This document shows positions 18,039 through 27,507 of a DNA stretch of 45,845 bases, piece by piece (positions within the stretch are counted from its first letter, which is position 1; each line of letters begins with the position of its first letter). The notes beneath the pieces were generated by a model. That model was not told where the DNA came from and made no database searches. It saw only the letters and a list, made by a program, of their open reading frames with translations. The translations under genes were made by a program, and so were the position numbers. The stretch is from the NCBI RefSeq assembly GCF_900155475.1, contig NZ_FXAM01000005.1:1-45845 (forward strand), read 5' to 3'. The stretch comes from Methylomagnum ishizawai (GTDB lineage: Bacteria; Pseudomonadota; Gammaproteobacteria; Methylococcales; Methylococcaceae).

Positions 18039-18305
18039 TCAAGCCAACGGGCGGACAAGGTAAATCATCCGGCGGTCGAAGCCCAGGGTATGGAGGATGG
18101 CATGGGCAGCGGGGACCGGGCCGTTGCCCGGCAGGGGGATGGCGTCTAGCACCAACCGGTCACCCGGCCGCAACCGGTAGTCGAAACCGACCGAAACCCC
18201 ATCCACCACGAAGAGTTCCATTTCCGTGTGCGGCACACCCAGGGCTTCTATCGGGTCCTTGATGCCGGGATGGCCGTCGAACCTGTAGTCGAGGGTCCGG
18301 TGGCG
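18039..18305 (-). pseudogene. Mut7-C ubiquitin-like domain protein fragment
   Basis: The minus strand reads LDYRFDGHPGIKDPIEALG, then PHTEMELFVVDGVSVGFDYRLRPGDRLVL. This resembles the ubiquitin-fold domain that precedes Mut7-C RNase domains. A stop codon lies upstream at 18306-18308, and the expected C-terminal Mut7-C nuclease domain (zinc-binding cysteines) is absent; the sequence ends soon after with PLA. I read it as a truncated relic. The only start in frame is GTG at 18236. Confidence 0.5.
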
Positions 18306-18497
18306 TTATAGACCCCGACTACGGTTGGATTCTCCGCCAGATTCAATCGACCGTTGGGTGTCTGTTCCGTCCGCCAGACCTTCGGGTCTGGCCGTCCCGT
18401 CGCGGCCTATCCGCCAGCCGTGGCCCCCCCGCCCGGCCTTGGTTCAGCTATGGATGAGAAGGCGGTTATCTAGGGCAAAATTTTTAACACACGCTTA
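18306..18497. other. Non-coding junction between relic genes
   Basis: No gene recognised. It includes a perfect hairpin GCCAGACC-ttcg-GGTCTGGC (18373-18392), an 8-bp stem capped by a UUCG tetraloop with no T-run. Together with the truncated genes on both sides, this looks like a recombination or deletion junction. Confidence 0.4.
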
Positions 18498-19652
18498 TTA
18501 AAACCAGCACCGTTCCATAAAATATCCACAGCAATCCTGATCCGACCTGATATGCCGCCCGAGTTCGGGGAACCAGGAGCCTATGCGGGCTGGTGCCTGG
18601 CCGGTTGACCCCGCACGGAAAACAGCGCCGCGAACTGGTGGTATTGATGGTCGTCTCGAGGTAATCACCAACCCGAAGGTACAGCGCGGGTTTTTCGGGT
18701 TCTCCAAATAGTCTGGGTCGTAGGCGAGGTTCAACAGCCCGATTTGCGGCTCCCCCGCGTCATCGACTGGGACCGGCTTCAACTGCTCGCCAGCGTCCAC
18801 CGCCAGCGGGACTTTTGCATACGGTTTGAGCGTGCAATATTCCGCATAGGTGGGGTAGTACCGGGCTAACGATTTCCGCGCCTCTACGAGCACCCAGCGG
18901 CCCCAGGCGCGGACGTGCCAAGCCAAGTCCGCATCCAGCAACTTGGGGTCGATGGGATCATGCCCGAACAAATCGCCGTTCTTCTCGTCCTTTTCCACCT
19001 CGGCAGCTTGGCCCAATTCGTTCAGATGCCGCCGGATCGTGGCCGGCGTCAGCCCCCGCGCCTTGAGATAAGCCGCCATGAACTCCCGGTCCCGGATCGC
19101 GAAATCGGGCAAGCGCCGTGTCTGCCCGGCCAGCTTCTGCGGATATTCCAAAGTACATTTGAGGACGAACCAGGCGACCGGGTTGATATCCATGGCCGTC
19201 ACCTCGCAACCCAGCCGCATCGCCTCCAGCGGAATCGCCCCGCCACCCGCGAACGGGTCCAGCACCTTGGGCGCCCGTCCACCATAGGCTTTGCGGATTT
19301 CCTCCCGGAACGTTTCCAGATCGGGACCGGATTCCCGCCCCCAGTGCAGGATGCCGCCCAGGGTTTCCTCCACCGCCACATCCTCGGTTTGCCCGTTGGC
19401 CTGCTTCTTCGCCTTGGTGGTCTTGACCAAGGTGCCGCCCAAGCGCTTGAGGATCGCCGCCCGTTGCTCCGCGTCGCCCGGATCGGGCAACAGGGTCGCG
19501 ATCAAAGCCGCCCGCGCCGCTGCCAAGGGCCGCCGAGCCGGCCAGATATGCAACGTGGAAATATGCCCATGGCGCACGTTCTTTTCGTGGACCGAGTCGA
19601 TGGAGGCTTGCTTCAACGGGAAGGCGACTTCGATCAGGCGCTTATCGCTCAT
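18498..19652 (-). pseudogene. DUF1156-type adenine-specific DNA methylase, truncated
   Basis: 384 codons from ATG 19652, which overlaps the fic stop (ATGA). The N-terminus SDKRLIEVAFPLKQASIDSV and the following HISTLHIWPARRPL are typical of DUF1156 methylases (COG1743), which I know as defence-associated DNA methylases of roughly 900-1000 aa. The SAM-binding motif DPFAGGG is at 132-138. Homology seems to stop near 18690 (after YLENPKNPR); the ~65 further codons look random. The catalytic (D/N)PPY motif, expected further on, is missing, so the product should be inactive. Confidence 0.8.
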
Positions 19653-20410
19653 GCCCCGCCCCCGGCGATGTGCAACAGGCGTTTGCCCATGGCCTGGACT
19701 TGTAGGGCGATGAAGCGGTGGAAAGCCGATTTGTCCCCGGACAGGTTGCATTGCTCCAAGGCGTCGTAATAGGCGCGGCGGCTGTCGGTGTCGCCGGGGA
19801 TGTTGGCGAGCGGATAGCCCCGCGTGAGCAGGATCAGGTTCATGGCGAGTCTCGAAGTGCGGCCATTGCCGTCGATGAAAGGATGGATGGTGGCGATACG
19901 TTCGTGGATTTCCGCCGCCAGCAACACCGGATGCAGGTTTTCCCGCTGGGATTCGTACCACGCGAAGCATTGCTCCATCTGCACAGGCACGGCCCAAGGC
20001 TGCGGCGGCAAATGGCGGCTGCCCGCGATCATCACCGGTACGTTGCGATAGCGCCCGGCGTTGTCGTGGTCGATCCCATGGAGGATCAAACCGTGCAACT
20101 GCTTGACCAGCGATTCCGTGAGCGGCTGCCCGTCGCGCACCAGATCGCGGAGGAACAACAAGGCTTCGTGATGGTTGATGGCTTCGAGGTGTTCGCGCAT
20201 GGACTTGCCGCCGACCGTCAGCCCTTTCTCGATCACCAGTTCGGTTTCCCGGAGGGTCAGCGTGTTGCCCTCGATGCGGTTGCTCTCGTAGGTGTATTCG
20301 ATGTCCAGGGCGTGCAGGATGGAGGGATTCTCCAACGGGCGCAGCGTGTCCAACTCGGCCTTGAGGCGGTCGATGTCATCCAAAAGCTCGGCCAAATCGG
20401 GATTTTGCAT
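19649..20410 (-). CDS. Fic-domain protein (predicted AMPylase) with N-terminal inhibitory helix
   Basis: 253 aa. The Fic active-site motif HPFIDGNGRTSR is complete (residues 176-187), including the catalytic histidine and the anion-binding GNGR. The N-terminal SNRIEG (43-48) fits the (S/T)xxxE(G/N) inhibitory motif of class II Fic proteins, whose glutamate blocks ATP binding. It starts 15 nt after the helicase gene and overlaps the methylase start, so the three form an operon. Fic genes recur between helicase and DUF1156 methylase genes in defence islands (from memory). Of the three, only this gene appears intact. Confidence 0.88.
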   Translation of the reverse strand: MQNPDLAELLDDIDRLKAELDTLRPLENPSILHALDIEYTYESNRIEGNTLTLRETELVIEKGLTVGGKSMREHLEAINHHEALLFLRDLVRDGQPLTESLVKQLHGLILHGIDHDNAGRYRNVPVMIAGSRHLPPQPWAVPVQMEQCFAWYESQRENLHPVLLAAEIHERIATIHPFIDGNGRTSRLAMNLILLTRGYPLANIPGDTDSRRAYYDALEQCNLSGDKSAFHRFIALQVQAMGKRLLHIAGGGA

Positions 20411-21059
20411 GGGGGTTCCAGTGGTTCAGGGTTCGGCGCATTGAGCGATGGGGCCGAAGCCGATGGTAACGCTGCCCTTGGCCTTGGCGATCAACTGCGC
20501 GAATGGATTGCGTACCCGGTATAGCTTGGGCGTGGCCGAGCCGCAGTTGAACACGGTATACAGCCAGTAACGGTCGCCGAGGTTGCAAGCGCGCGCCCAC
20601 TCGTTCTCGGTCAACTCGATGTCCCCGGTTCCGGCACGGCCCTTGACTTCGATGCCGCGCTCCTCGCGGCCCAGCCTGGAATAGAGATCGAAACCGGGAT
20701 AATCGGCCAGCCCGGCCAAACGGGCTTGCGCGGGCGTGGACACGTCGCGGACCACCGCGCCCCGCGAGGTCTCATAGGCCATCGCGATATCCATTGCGAT
20801 GCGCTCGACTTCGGCGTCGCGGGCTTGGATGTCCTCCGCTTTCTGTGAGGGTTGCACCAAGACCGTCGCGATGATTTCCACCGACCCCGGACGGATGAGT
20901 TCGGGTTCCCGCCGCACTTCCGCCAGGGCGCGTTCCCGGCGCTCGCCCAAGCCGCGTTGTTGCCGCTTGACCTGGTCCAATTCCGCCGCCGCGCCGGATT
21001 GCCCATCACGGACCCGCTCCATCTGGCGCTTGCGGGCGGTGGCCAGTTCGGACTCTTGA

Positions 21060-22104
21060 ACGCTTGGTGTGAATTGATTTGGCCGAATCCAACGCCCGGA
21101 CGGAGAGTACGGGGGCGCGGAAGACTCTGAATCCCATCTGGATTCGGAGCACGGCGATGATCGATTTCGAGACCTTCCTGACCGCCCTGTACGTCTTCGT
21201 CGAAGACTTCTGCAAAAGCCGGTGGGCACCGGAAAGATCGCGGGGCGCACCGGCGGGGTTGACGCGGAGCGAGGTGGTGACCCTGGCCATCGCGGGTCAG
21301 TGGGAATGCTTTGGGAGCGAACGCGGCTTCTACCGCTACGCGCAGCGGCACCTGCGAGGGGCTTTTCCCGGCTTGCCCGACCGCAGCCAGTTCAACCGGC
21401 TGATCCGCCTGGCCCAGGACGACATCGCCGCCAGTTTCCGCTGCCTGGCGGAGGTTTTGCGCGAACCCGCCGACCTGTTCGAGGCCCTGGACGGCACGGC
21501 GGCACCGACCCGCGACGCCAAGCGCCGGGGGTTGGGATGGCTTCCCGGCCTGGCGGACATCGGCTGGAGCAACCGCCTGGGGTGGTTCGAGGGCTTCCAC
21601 TTGCTGCTGGCGGTCGGCCCGGCCGGCGTCGTCACCGGTTTCGGATTCGCCCCGGCCAGCGCCAAGGACCAGCCCATGGCGGAAACCTTCTTCGCGGCGC
21701 GCCACCGGGCCGACGCCCGCCTGCCGACGGTGGGCCTGTCCGCCGACGTCCCCTACGTGACCGACAAGGGGTTCGAGGGCGAGGATTGGCACGCGCACTG
21801 GCGCGAGGACTATGGGGCGGAGGTAATCACCCCGCCCAAGCGGAACAGCCGCAAACCCTGGTCCCGCGCTTGGCGCCGTTGGTTGGCCGGTATTCGCCAG
21901 GTGGTCGAGACCGTGAATGGCAGTTTGCATCACATGTTCCGCCTGGACCGGGAACAGCCCCACGAGCTCGGCGGGTTCGCCGCCCGGATCACCGCCAAGA
22001 TGGCGCTCCATAATTTCTGCATCTGGCTGAACCGGAAACTTGGAAGGCCTTCTTTGGCGTTCGTCGAATTGATCAGTTGGTGAAATTGAAATCACACCAA
22101 GCGT
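21060..22104 (+). mobile_element. IS982-like insertion in the helicase gene (TSD TTGA)
   Basis: 1045 bp with ends ACGCTTGGTGTGA and its complement. TTGA is duplicated at 21056-21059 and 22105-22108. Excision of the element plus one TTGA restores the helicase frame (YDYQ joined to ESELATARKRQ on the minus strand). Confidence 0.92.
21157..22083 (+). CDS. IS982-like DDE transposase
   Basis: 308 aa from ATG 21157 (an earlier start at 21079 would add 26 residues that overlap the inverted-repeat region). The N-terminus IDFETFLTALYVFVEDFCK resembles the IS982 opening; ALDGTAAPTRDAKRR, WFEGFHLLLAV and the C-terminal RQVVETVNGSLHHMF fit its DDE layout. Intact. A different element from the one at 6623-7596. 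Confidence 0.82.
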   Translation: MIDFETFLTALYVFVEDFCKSRWAPERSRGAPAGLTRSEVVTLAIAGQWECFGSERGFYRYAQRHLRGAFPGLPDRSQFNRLIRLAQDDIAASFRCLAEVLREPADLFEALDGTAAPTRDAKRRGLGWLPGLADIGWSNRLGWFEGFHLLLAVGPAGVVTGFGFAPASAKDQPMAETFFAARHRADARLPTVGLSADVPYVTDKGFEGEDWHAHWREDYGAEVITPPKRNSRKPWSRAWRRWLAGIRQVVETVNGSLHHMFRLDREQPHELGGFAARITAKMALHNFCIWLNRKLGRPSLAFVELISW

Positions 22105-24530
22105 TTGATAGTCGTAAGCCCGGACCAGGGCAGCCTCGGTTTCCGTGAGGCGATCCCTGAACGCCATGGCCTTGAGTTCCGCCGCTCGGCCCAGAATATG
22201 GGAACGCAGGAACTCCGCTGCCGCCAAGCGATGGGTTTCGCCATGGGCCAGGAATTCCACCGCTCCGGGAGCCGCTTTGCGGTCTGGCTTGAGCAGGAGC
22301 AGATGCTCCACGGGCATTTCTTCCATGAACTTGTCCCCAGCTTGGCGTAAGCCGACCAGACGCTGTTCGAGGATTTCCTGGGTATGGAATGTGGGGAACC
22401 CCGGATCGGCGTCTCTGACCACCGCGATGCGGGCGACATGGAAAAGGTAGGGTTCGGTAGCGGAGACATCGACAAAGATCGCTCCGCGCCGCCCGGACGG
22501 ACGGCATTTTTCCAGGGCCAGGGCGGAGAGTTTTTCAAAAACCGGTTCCCCAGGGTGCAGGAATATCGCATCGCGCCGATCATCGGGCCGGTACACGGTG
22601 AACTTGCCACGCGCCGCTTCCGGGTAGGTTTCGAGCAGGGGCATCAGACTGTCGAGCGCGCCCCGCTTGCGTGCCCGTAGGAAGAAATGGCCACCCAGGT
22701 CGCCAACGATATCGGCACCCGCCATCGGTACGGCGTATTCCAAGAAGCGGCGCACATAACCCGGCAACAACCGGCGCAATTCCTCGGTGGCCAGGGCATC
22801 TTGCAATTCGGGAAGCGCCCGGGCCACGTCCCCGCCGCCGGTGCCATAGATTCCCTCTTCCTGGGCCGCGATGGCACGGACCTGCTCCACAGTCAGTTGG
22901 CCCGTGATTGCGAGGGCTTCCCGTTCCGCCTCGTCGTCCGAGAGTACGGCCCGTTGCAGGTAGTCGGTCAAAGAAATTCCCTCGAACACCCTGCCGATCA
23001 CATCGAACACCTTGTCGGAGCCAAGCGCCTTGCGGATGTCTTCCATCTTGTCGAGCAGTGTTTTGACGACCCGGCCTTCACGGGTTTTGCCCGCTACCAG
23101 GTTGACGATGGCGACCCGGTCCTTCTTTTGCCCGTAGCGGTGGATGCGGCCCATGCGCTGTTCCAGCCGTGCCGGGTTCCAGGGAATGTCGTAATTGACG
23201 AGTATCCAGCAAAACTGAAGGTTGATGCCTTCGGCCGCCGCGTCGGTACCGATGAAAAAGCGGCAGCCTCCCGCCGAGTTCGGGGCGCGGAAACGTTCGA
23301 CCTGGGCATCCCGTTGCTGGAAATTCAGGCCCCCGTGGATGTAGGCGACTTGGTCGGTATACCCATGCGCTTCGAAGCGCCGGATCAGGAATTCGAGCGT
23401 ATCCCTATGTTCGGTGTAGATAATGACCTTCTGGTCGGCGAATTCCGGCGATTTCAGCAGTTCCCCCATCCGTGCGAATTTGGATTCCTGGCCATCGGCA
23501 TAGACGGATTCCGCCAGTCGGGCCAATTCGTTGACCTTGTCCCGCTCGACAATCAATTCCGCGAGGCTGGTCGCTATGAAATCGCCCAGGGCTTCGGTTT
23601 CCTCGCGTTCGTGCTCCTCGATCCCGTTTTCTATGGACTCTTCATCGGCGGTTTTGCCGGGATCGCCGAGGCTGTCCTTGACCTTCCTGTCCAGTTGCCG
23701 CTGGCGGGTGCGAAGCTCGGCTTCGGGGATGCGCCCGGTTTGGATATCCTCGATCAGGCCATCGAGCTTTTCCCGTCGTTTGCGGAACGAACACAACAGG
23801 GCCCAGGTGCTGCTTGCCAGCCGCCTTTGGAAAACGGTCATGGCGAACCGCGCCGCTTGCCTGTTCAGCAACCGGGCTTGGTTGTAGTAATGCTGGATGT
23901 AAGCGGTGGTCTCGTCGTATAGGGTTTGCTCGCCTTGGGTGAGTTCGAAGCTCATCGTGTCGCAGAGGCGCGGGGGATACAGGGGTCTTCCCTGAATATC
24001 GACCATTTCTTCCTTGACCCGGCGGATGAAATAGCGCGACCGTGCTTCCTTGGGGAAAAGATCGAACGCGGTTTCGGTGCTGAATAATTCCGGTTCGAGC
24101 AAACGCCAAAGGCAGTAGTACGGATAGGCCTTGCCCATGTGGGGCGTGGCCGTCAGCAGCAAGAGGTGCTGCGCCGACCAGGGCAGTTTCCATTCCGGAG
24201 GCAGGTCGCGGATCCCCGAGAGGGCTTCCGCCAGGCGATAGCGGTCGGTCGCGCGGAAGGTCCCATCGGGATCCCGGCTCGCGGATAACTTGTGCGCTTC
24301 GTCGAAAACGACGATGTCATAGGGTTGGGTCGATGAGTCGCTTAGGCAACGGAACAAGTTGCCGCCCCGGAGGCTATCCACGCTCACCACGATCCGGTCG
24401 CTGTCCGGTCCCAGGAATGGGTTTACGTCTTTGGCCCGCGCCCCGGAGATGATTTTGAAATCGAGTTGGAATAACGATTTCAACTCCCGGTGCCAGTTTC
24501 CCACCAAGCCGGCAGGTGCCACGATCAATA

Positions 24531-25587
24531 GACATGCTCCCAAGCTAACCTATTGTTTTTAATTATAATTTAAAATTCCAGAGGCCAGCACCAATATAAA
24601 TGAAGGTATCTAATAAATGTGCCAGATGGTTTCTTGAGCGATGTACTAAACTATGCAGACATTTCATCCCGCCGATGGCATGCTCAACAGCCACGCGGGT
24701 TTTAGCAAGCTTCCGATTATGTTTCTTCTGTGTTGGTGTTAATTTCGGATCAGGATTCGCTTTGGACTTCTTTGGCTTTTTATGGGGGATTTGAATGGCC
24801 CGTGCGTGGGGATAATCATTTTTAATGCCTTGGAATCCGAGATCAACCTCGATAAGTTGCTTTTGAAACCATGGCAAGGCGGGCGGAAATTCCGTCTTAA
24901 ACAGGGCATAGTCGTGGACACTTCCCGGCACGGTGGAGCTAAGGAATAGGATTTTCTTGGCGGGGTTGGCAATCACTAGGTTATTAACGCCGTGATGTTT
25001 TTTTTTACCGCTGTAGCGTTGCTCTTGTTGGGATTTATCCTGGGGCCTGAGGGTCGCCCGCTCCGTGCCATCAATGATGATAGTAGGTTGTTTTTCAAGG
25101 AGTCTATCCAGCGCCTCAACCGTCTTGACCGAACGTTCGGGAAGTGTTTTCAGATGGGCTAGGCTCGCTTGAAGGATGGGCAGCAGTGTTTCTAAATGAT
25201 CGAAAGCATGGCCTCCACTGAAACCAAAGAGATAGCCCAGTACGTCGTAACTGGGATAGTTTTTCAAGTAATAAAGGACAAAAAACAGCCGGTGTCCAAA
25301 GCTAGATAGATAGCCTGGGAAAGCGGGGCTAGGCGCGTCGAGCGAAGGGCCACCGTACTGGTCACGATAAGTTGATTCAAAAGACAGAAGTAAATGCTTG
25401 AACTGATCTTTGGTAAGTCCGGTCAAGGCTTTGCAAACACGATCATTGCCGATGTCGTCAAGGCTGCTAAAGATCATTGTGGAAGCACCATTAAAAAGGA
25501 TTCGTGGGGAATTGCGATTGATCTTACTCTGCGGACCTTGCAGTAACAATTATGAACAGAATATTTATGAGGCCTTGGGAACATCTC
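24531..25587 (-). mobile_element. Low-GC IS5-superfamily (DDE_4) insertion in the helicase gene (TSD TA)
   Basis: 1057 bp, ends GAGATGTTCCCAAG / GACATGCTCCCAAG (12 of 14 matching), duplicated TA at 24529-24530 and 25588-25589. Removal with one TA rejoins RRI and LLIVAPAG in frame. Base composition is clearly more AT-rich than the rest of the plasmid, which points to a donor of different GC content. Confidence 0.92.
24563..25477 (-). CDS. DDE_4-type transposase
   Basis: 304 aa from ATG 25477; an upstream start (25549) would add 24 residues but is less convincing. An N-terminal HTH_Tnp_4-like region (LTKDQFKHLLLSFESTY) is followed by a DDE core: IIDGTERA, EVDLGFQGI and AVEHAIGGMK. The product is lysine- and tyrosine-rich, unlike the arginine-rich proteins around it, consistent with a low-GC origin. 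It appears intact. Confidence 0.87.
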   Translation of the reverse strand: MIFSSLDDIGNDRVCKALTGLTKDQFKHLLLSFESTYRDQYGGPSLDAPSPAFPGYLSSFGHRLFFVLYYLKNYPSYDVLGYLFGFSGGHAFDHLETLLPILQASLAHLKTLPERSVKTVEALDRLLEKQPTIIIDGTERATLRPQDKSQQEQRYSGKKKHHGVNNLVIANPAKKILFLSSTVPGSVHDYALFKTEFPPALPWFQKQLIEVDLGFQGIKNDYPHARAIQIPHKKPKKSKANPDPKLTPTQKKHNRKLAKTRVAVEHAIGGMKCLHSLVHRSRNHLAHLLDTFIYIGAGLWNFKL

Positions 25588-26115
25588 TAATATTCTGCGG
25601 AGGGTCCGGCGGGAGAGGCTTTCCCGGATGTAGAGGCCGGTCATGATGGTTTTGCCCGCACCGGCGTCGTCGGCCAACAAGAAACGCATCCTGCTTTGCG
25701 GCAGCATCCGTTGATAAACCGCGATGCGTTGGTGGGGCAGCGGATCGACCTGGCTGATTTCCGTCGCGAACGAGGGATTGAACAAGTGCCCGTAGGAAAG
25801 CCGTTCGCCTTCGATCAATATCCGGACTTCGTCTGGATTTCCCAGGAAATCGAGTCGGCAGACAGGTTCGATTGGTCCTGGGGCATTGCTTGCTTGTCCA
25901 TCAGTTTGCCTGCACTGGTTCGCCAATCCACGTAGTTTGGCGATGCCCATGGCGGAAGGTTTGGTCTGGCCGTTTTCCCATCGGTTCAAGGTTACGAAGG
26001 ACACGCCGAGCAGGTCAGCGAATTGCTGCTGGGTGAGCCCTAATTGCTGGCGGATCGCTCGAATCTTGTCCGGGTCCATGGTGATGACGTCGGTTTCCTG
26101 TTGGGAAGGAAAACG

Positions 26116-26143
26116 AGGATAGCAAACCCGGCCTTTGATTCAA
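26116..26143 (-). promoter_or_regulatory. Candidate sigma-70 promoter of the helicase-fic-methylase operon
   Basis: On the minus strand, TTGAAT (26138-26143) and TATCCT (26116-26121) with a 16-bp spacer, 37 bp before the helicase ATG. The IS4 target duplication begins at 26144, directly upstream of the -35 box, so the IS4 insertion just misses the promoter. Confidence 0.4.
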
Positions 26144-26152
26144 GTGCCGCCT

Positions 26153-27295
26153 CTAAGTACAGGACAAAAACCTAACTGCTTGATTGCCAAAGGCGTAAAC
26201 TATCCGGCTTTTACCTCCGATGGCTGACCCTCATCAAGACCTCAAGGCCGTCCTGTCCGAGCACCTGCCGTGGCACGGGGCCCGGATCGGCTTCCTCGCG
26301 CATTTCCTGCTGGCCCTGCTCAAGGTGCGCAGCGTCAACCTGGCGGAACTCGCCACCGGCTTCGGCGGTCCGGCCAAGGTGGAGTCCCACTACAAGCGGC
26401 TCCAGCGCTTCTTCCGCGCGTTCGAGTTGGACCAGGACGTCCTCGCCCGCCTGTTGGTGCGGCTGGTCCCGGTCGGCGACGGCCCCTGGCGGCTGACCCT
26501 GGACCGCACGAACTGGAAGTTCGGCCTGGCCGAGATCAACTTCCTGGTCCTGGGGATCGCCCACCGGGGGATGGCCGTGCCGGTGTTCTGGAGCGTCCTC
26601 GGCAAAGCGGGGAACTCCGACACCGCCGAGCGCATCGCGTTGATGGAGCGCTTCCTGAAGGTCTTCGGCACCGCCCGGATCGCCGCCCTGCTGGCCGACC
26701 GCGAGTTCATCGGCGAGGACTGGTTCCGCTGGCTGCAACAGAAGGGCATTCCCTTCCACCAGCGCCTCAAGCGCGACACCCGCGTTCCCAACAGTTGGAA
26801 CCGGATGATGCGCTTGGACCAATTGTTCGGCTCGCTCCGGCCCGGCGAGACCCACCGCCTGGTCGGGCGCCGTCCGGTGTGGGGCTGCTTCGTCCACCTC
26901 TCCGCCCTGCGCCTCGACGACGGCGGCTTCCTGTTCATCGCCTCCTCCGGCACCCCACAGGCCGGGGCCATCGACGCCTACGCCGACCGCTGGCAAGTGG
27001 AAACCCTGTTCGGCGCTTTGAAATCCAGGGGCTTCAACTTGGAGGATACCCACCTCACCGACCCCAAGCGCCTCGCCAAGCTCATGGGCCTGCTTGCCCT
27101 GGCCTTCGCCTGGCCCTACCGCACCGGCGAACTGCTCCACGACGGCCCCAGCCCCGTCCGTCAAAAAAAACGCTGTCGCGCCCCCTCAAGTCCCTCTTCC
27201 GCCACGGACTCGACTTCCTTCGCAACACCGTCCTGAACCCAACCGAGAAGTCCGATGAGTTCGCCTGGGCATTGCGGGTTTTGTCCTGTACATAG
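26153..27295 (+). mobile_element. IS4-family element with 9-bp target duplication
   Basis: 1143 bp. Ends CTAAGTACAGGACAAAA and the complement of CTATGTACAGGACAAAA. GTGCCGCCT is duplicated at 26144-26152 and 27296-27304; a long duplication of this kind is typical of IS4. Confidence 0.92.
26220..27295 (+). CDS. IS4-family transposase, frame change at an A8 run near the C-terminus
   Basis: The frame from ATG 26220 carries the DDE core: LTLDRTNWKFG, LLADREFIG and the Y-(2)-R...E signature DRWQVETLFGALK. It runs on to 27236 with an unlikely Ser-rich tail. The natural C-terminus, RPLKSLFRHGLDFLRNTVL through VLSCT, lies in the -1 frame after eight A residues (about 27165-27172) and its stop TAG (27293-27295) is the last three bases of the element. 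Either a programmed -1 frameshift or a homopolymer indel. Confidence 0.85.
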
Positions 27296-27507
27296 GTGCC
27301 GCCTATATCGGGTGATATAAAGCTTTATGAGAATCCTCTCCGTCCGGGCTTCGGCATGGATAATACAAAGAAGATTAAAACAAAGAATAGAAGAATAGAG
27401 GCCGAAAAATGGATGTTTTTGTTTTTAAAAACAAGTGTTTGTAATTTAGAGGTGGCCCCGATTGTTTGAACAAGATTTAAGCCGGGATAAGTGGATACCC
27501 TGCTGGG

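Larger units (their letters stand above)
20426..26079 (-). pseudogene. XRE-SNF2-type helicase with DUF3883 domain, interrupted by two IS elements
   Basis: Three coding pieces: 26079-25588, 24528-22105 and 21055-20426. Joined after removing both elements and one copy of each target duplication they total 3546 nt, an open frame of 1181 codons. N-terminal XRE HTH (1-52, LTQQQFADLLGVSFVTLNRWENG); Walker A DAGAGKT (138-144); ILLIVAPAGLVGNW across junction 1; VVFDEAHKL; helicase C-terminal part with VIIYTEHRDTLEFL and RMGRIHRYGQ; C-terminal DUF3883-like end (FDLYSRLGREERGIEVKGR). It resembles the DrmD-like helicases of DISARM-type defence systems. Broken in this plasmid. Confidence 0.88.

Noticed and set aside
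18373-18392. Rho-independent terminator with UUCG loop
   Set aside because: Perfect stem-loop, but no T-run on either side and no intact gene ends there; noted only as a structure in a junction.
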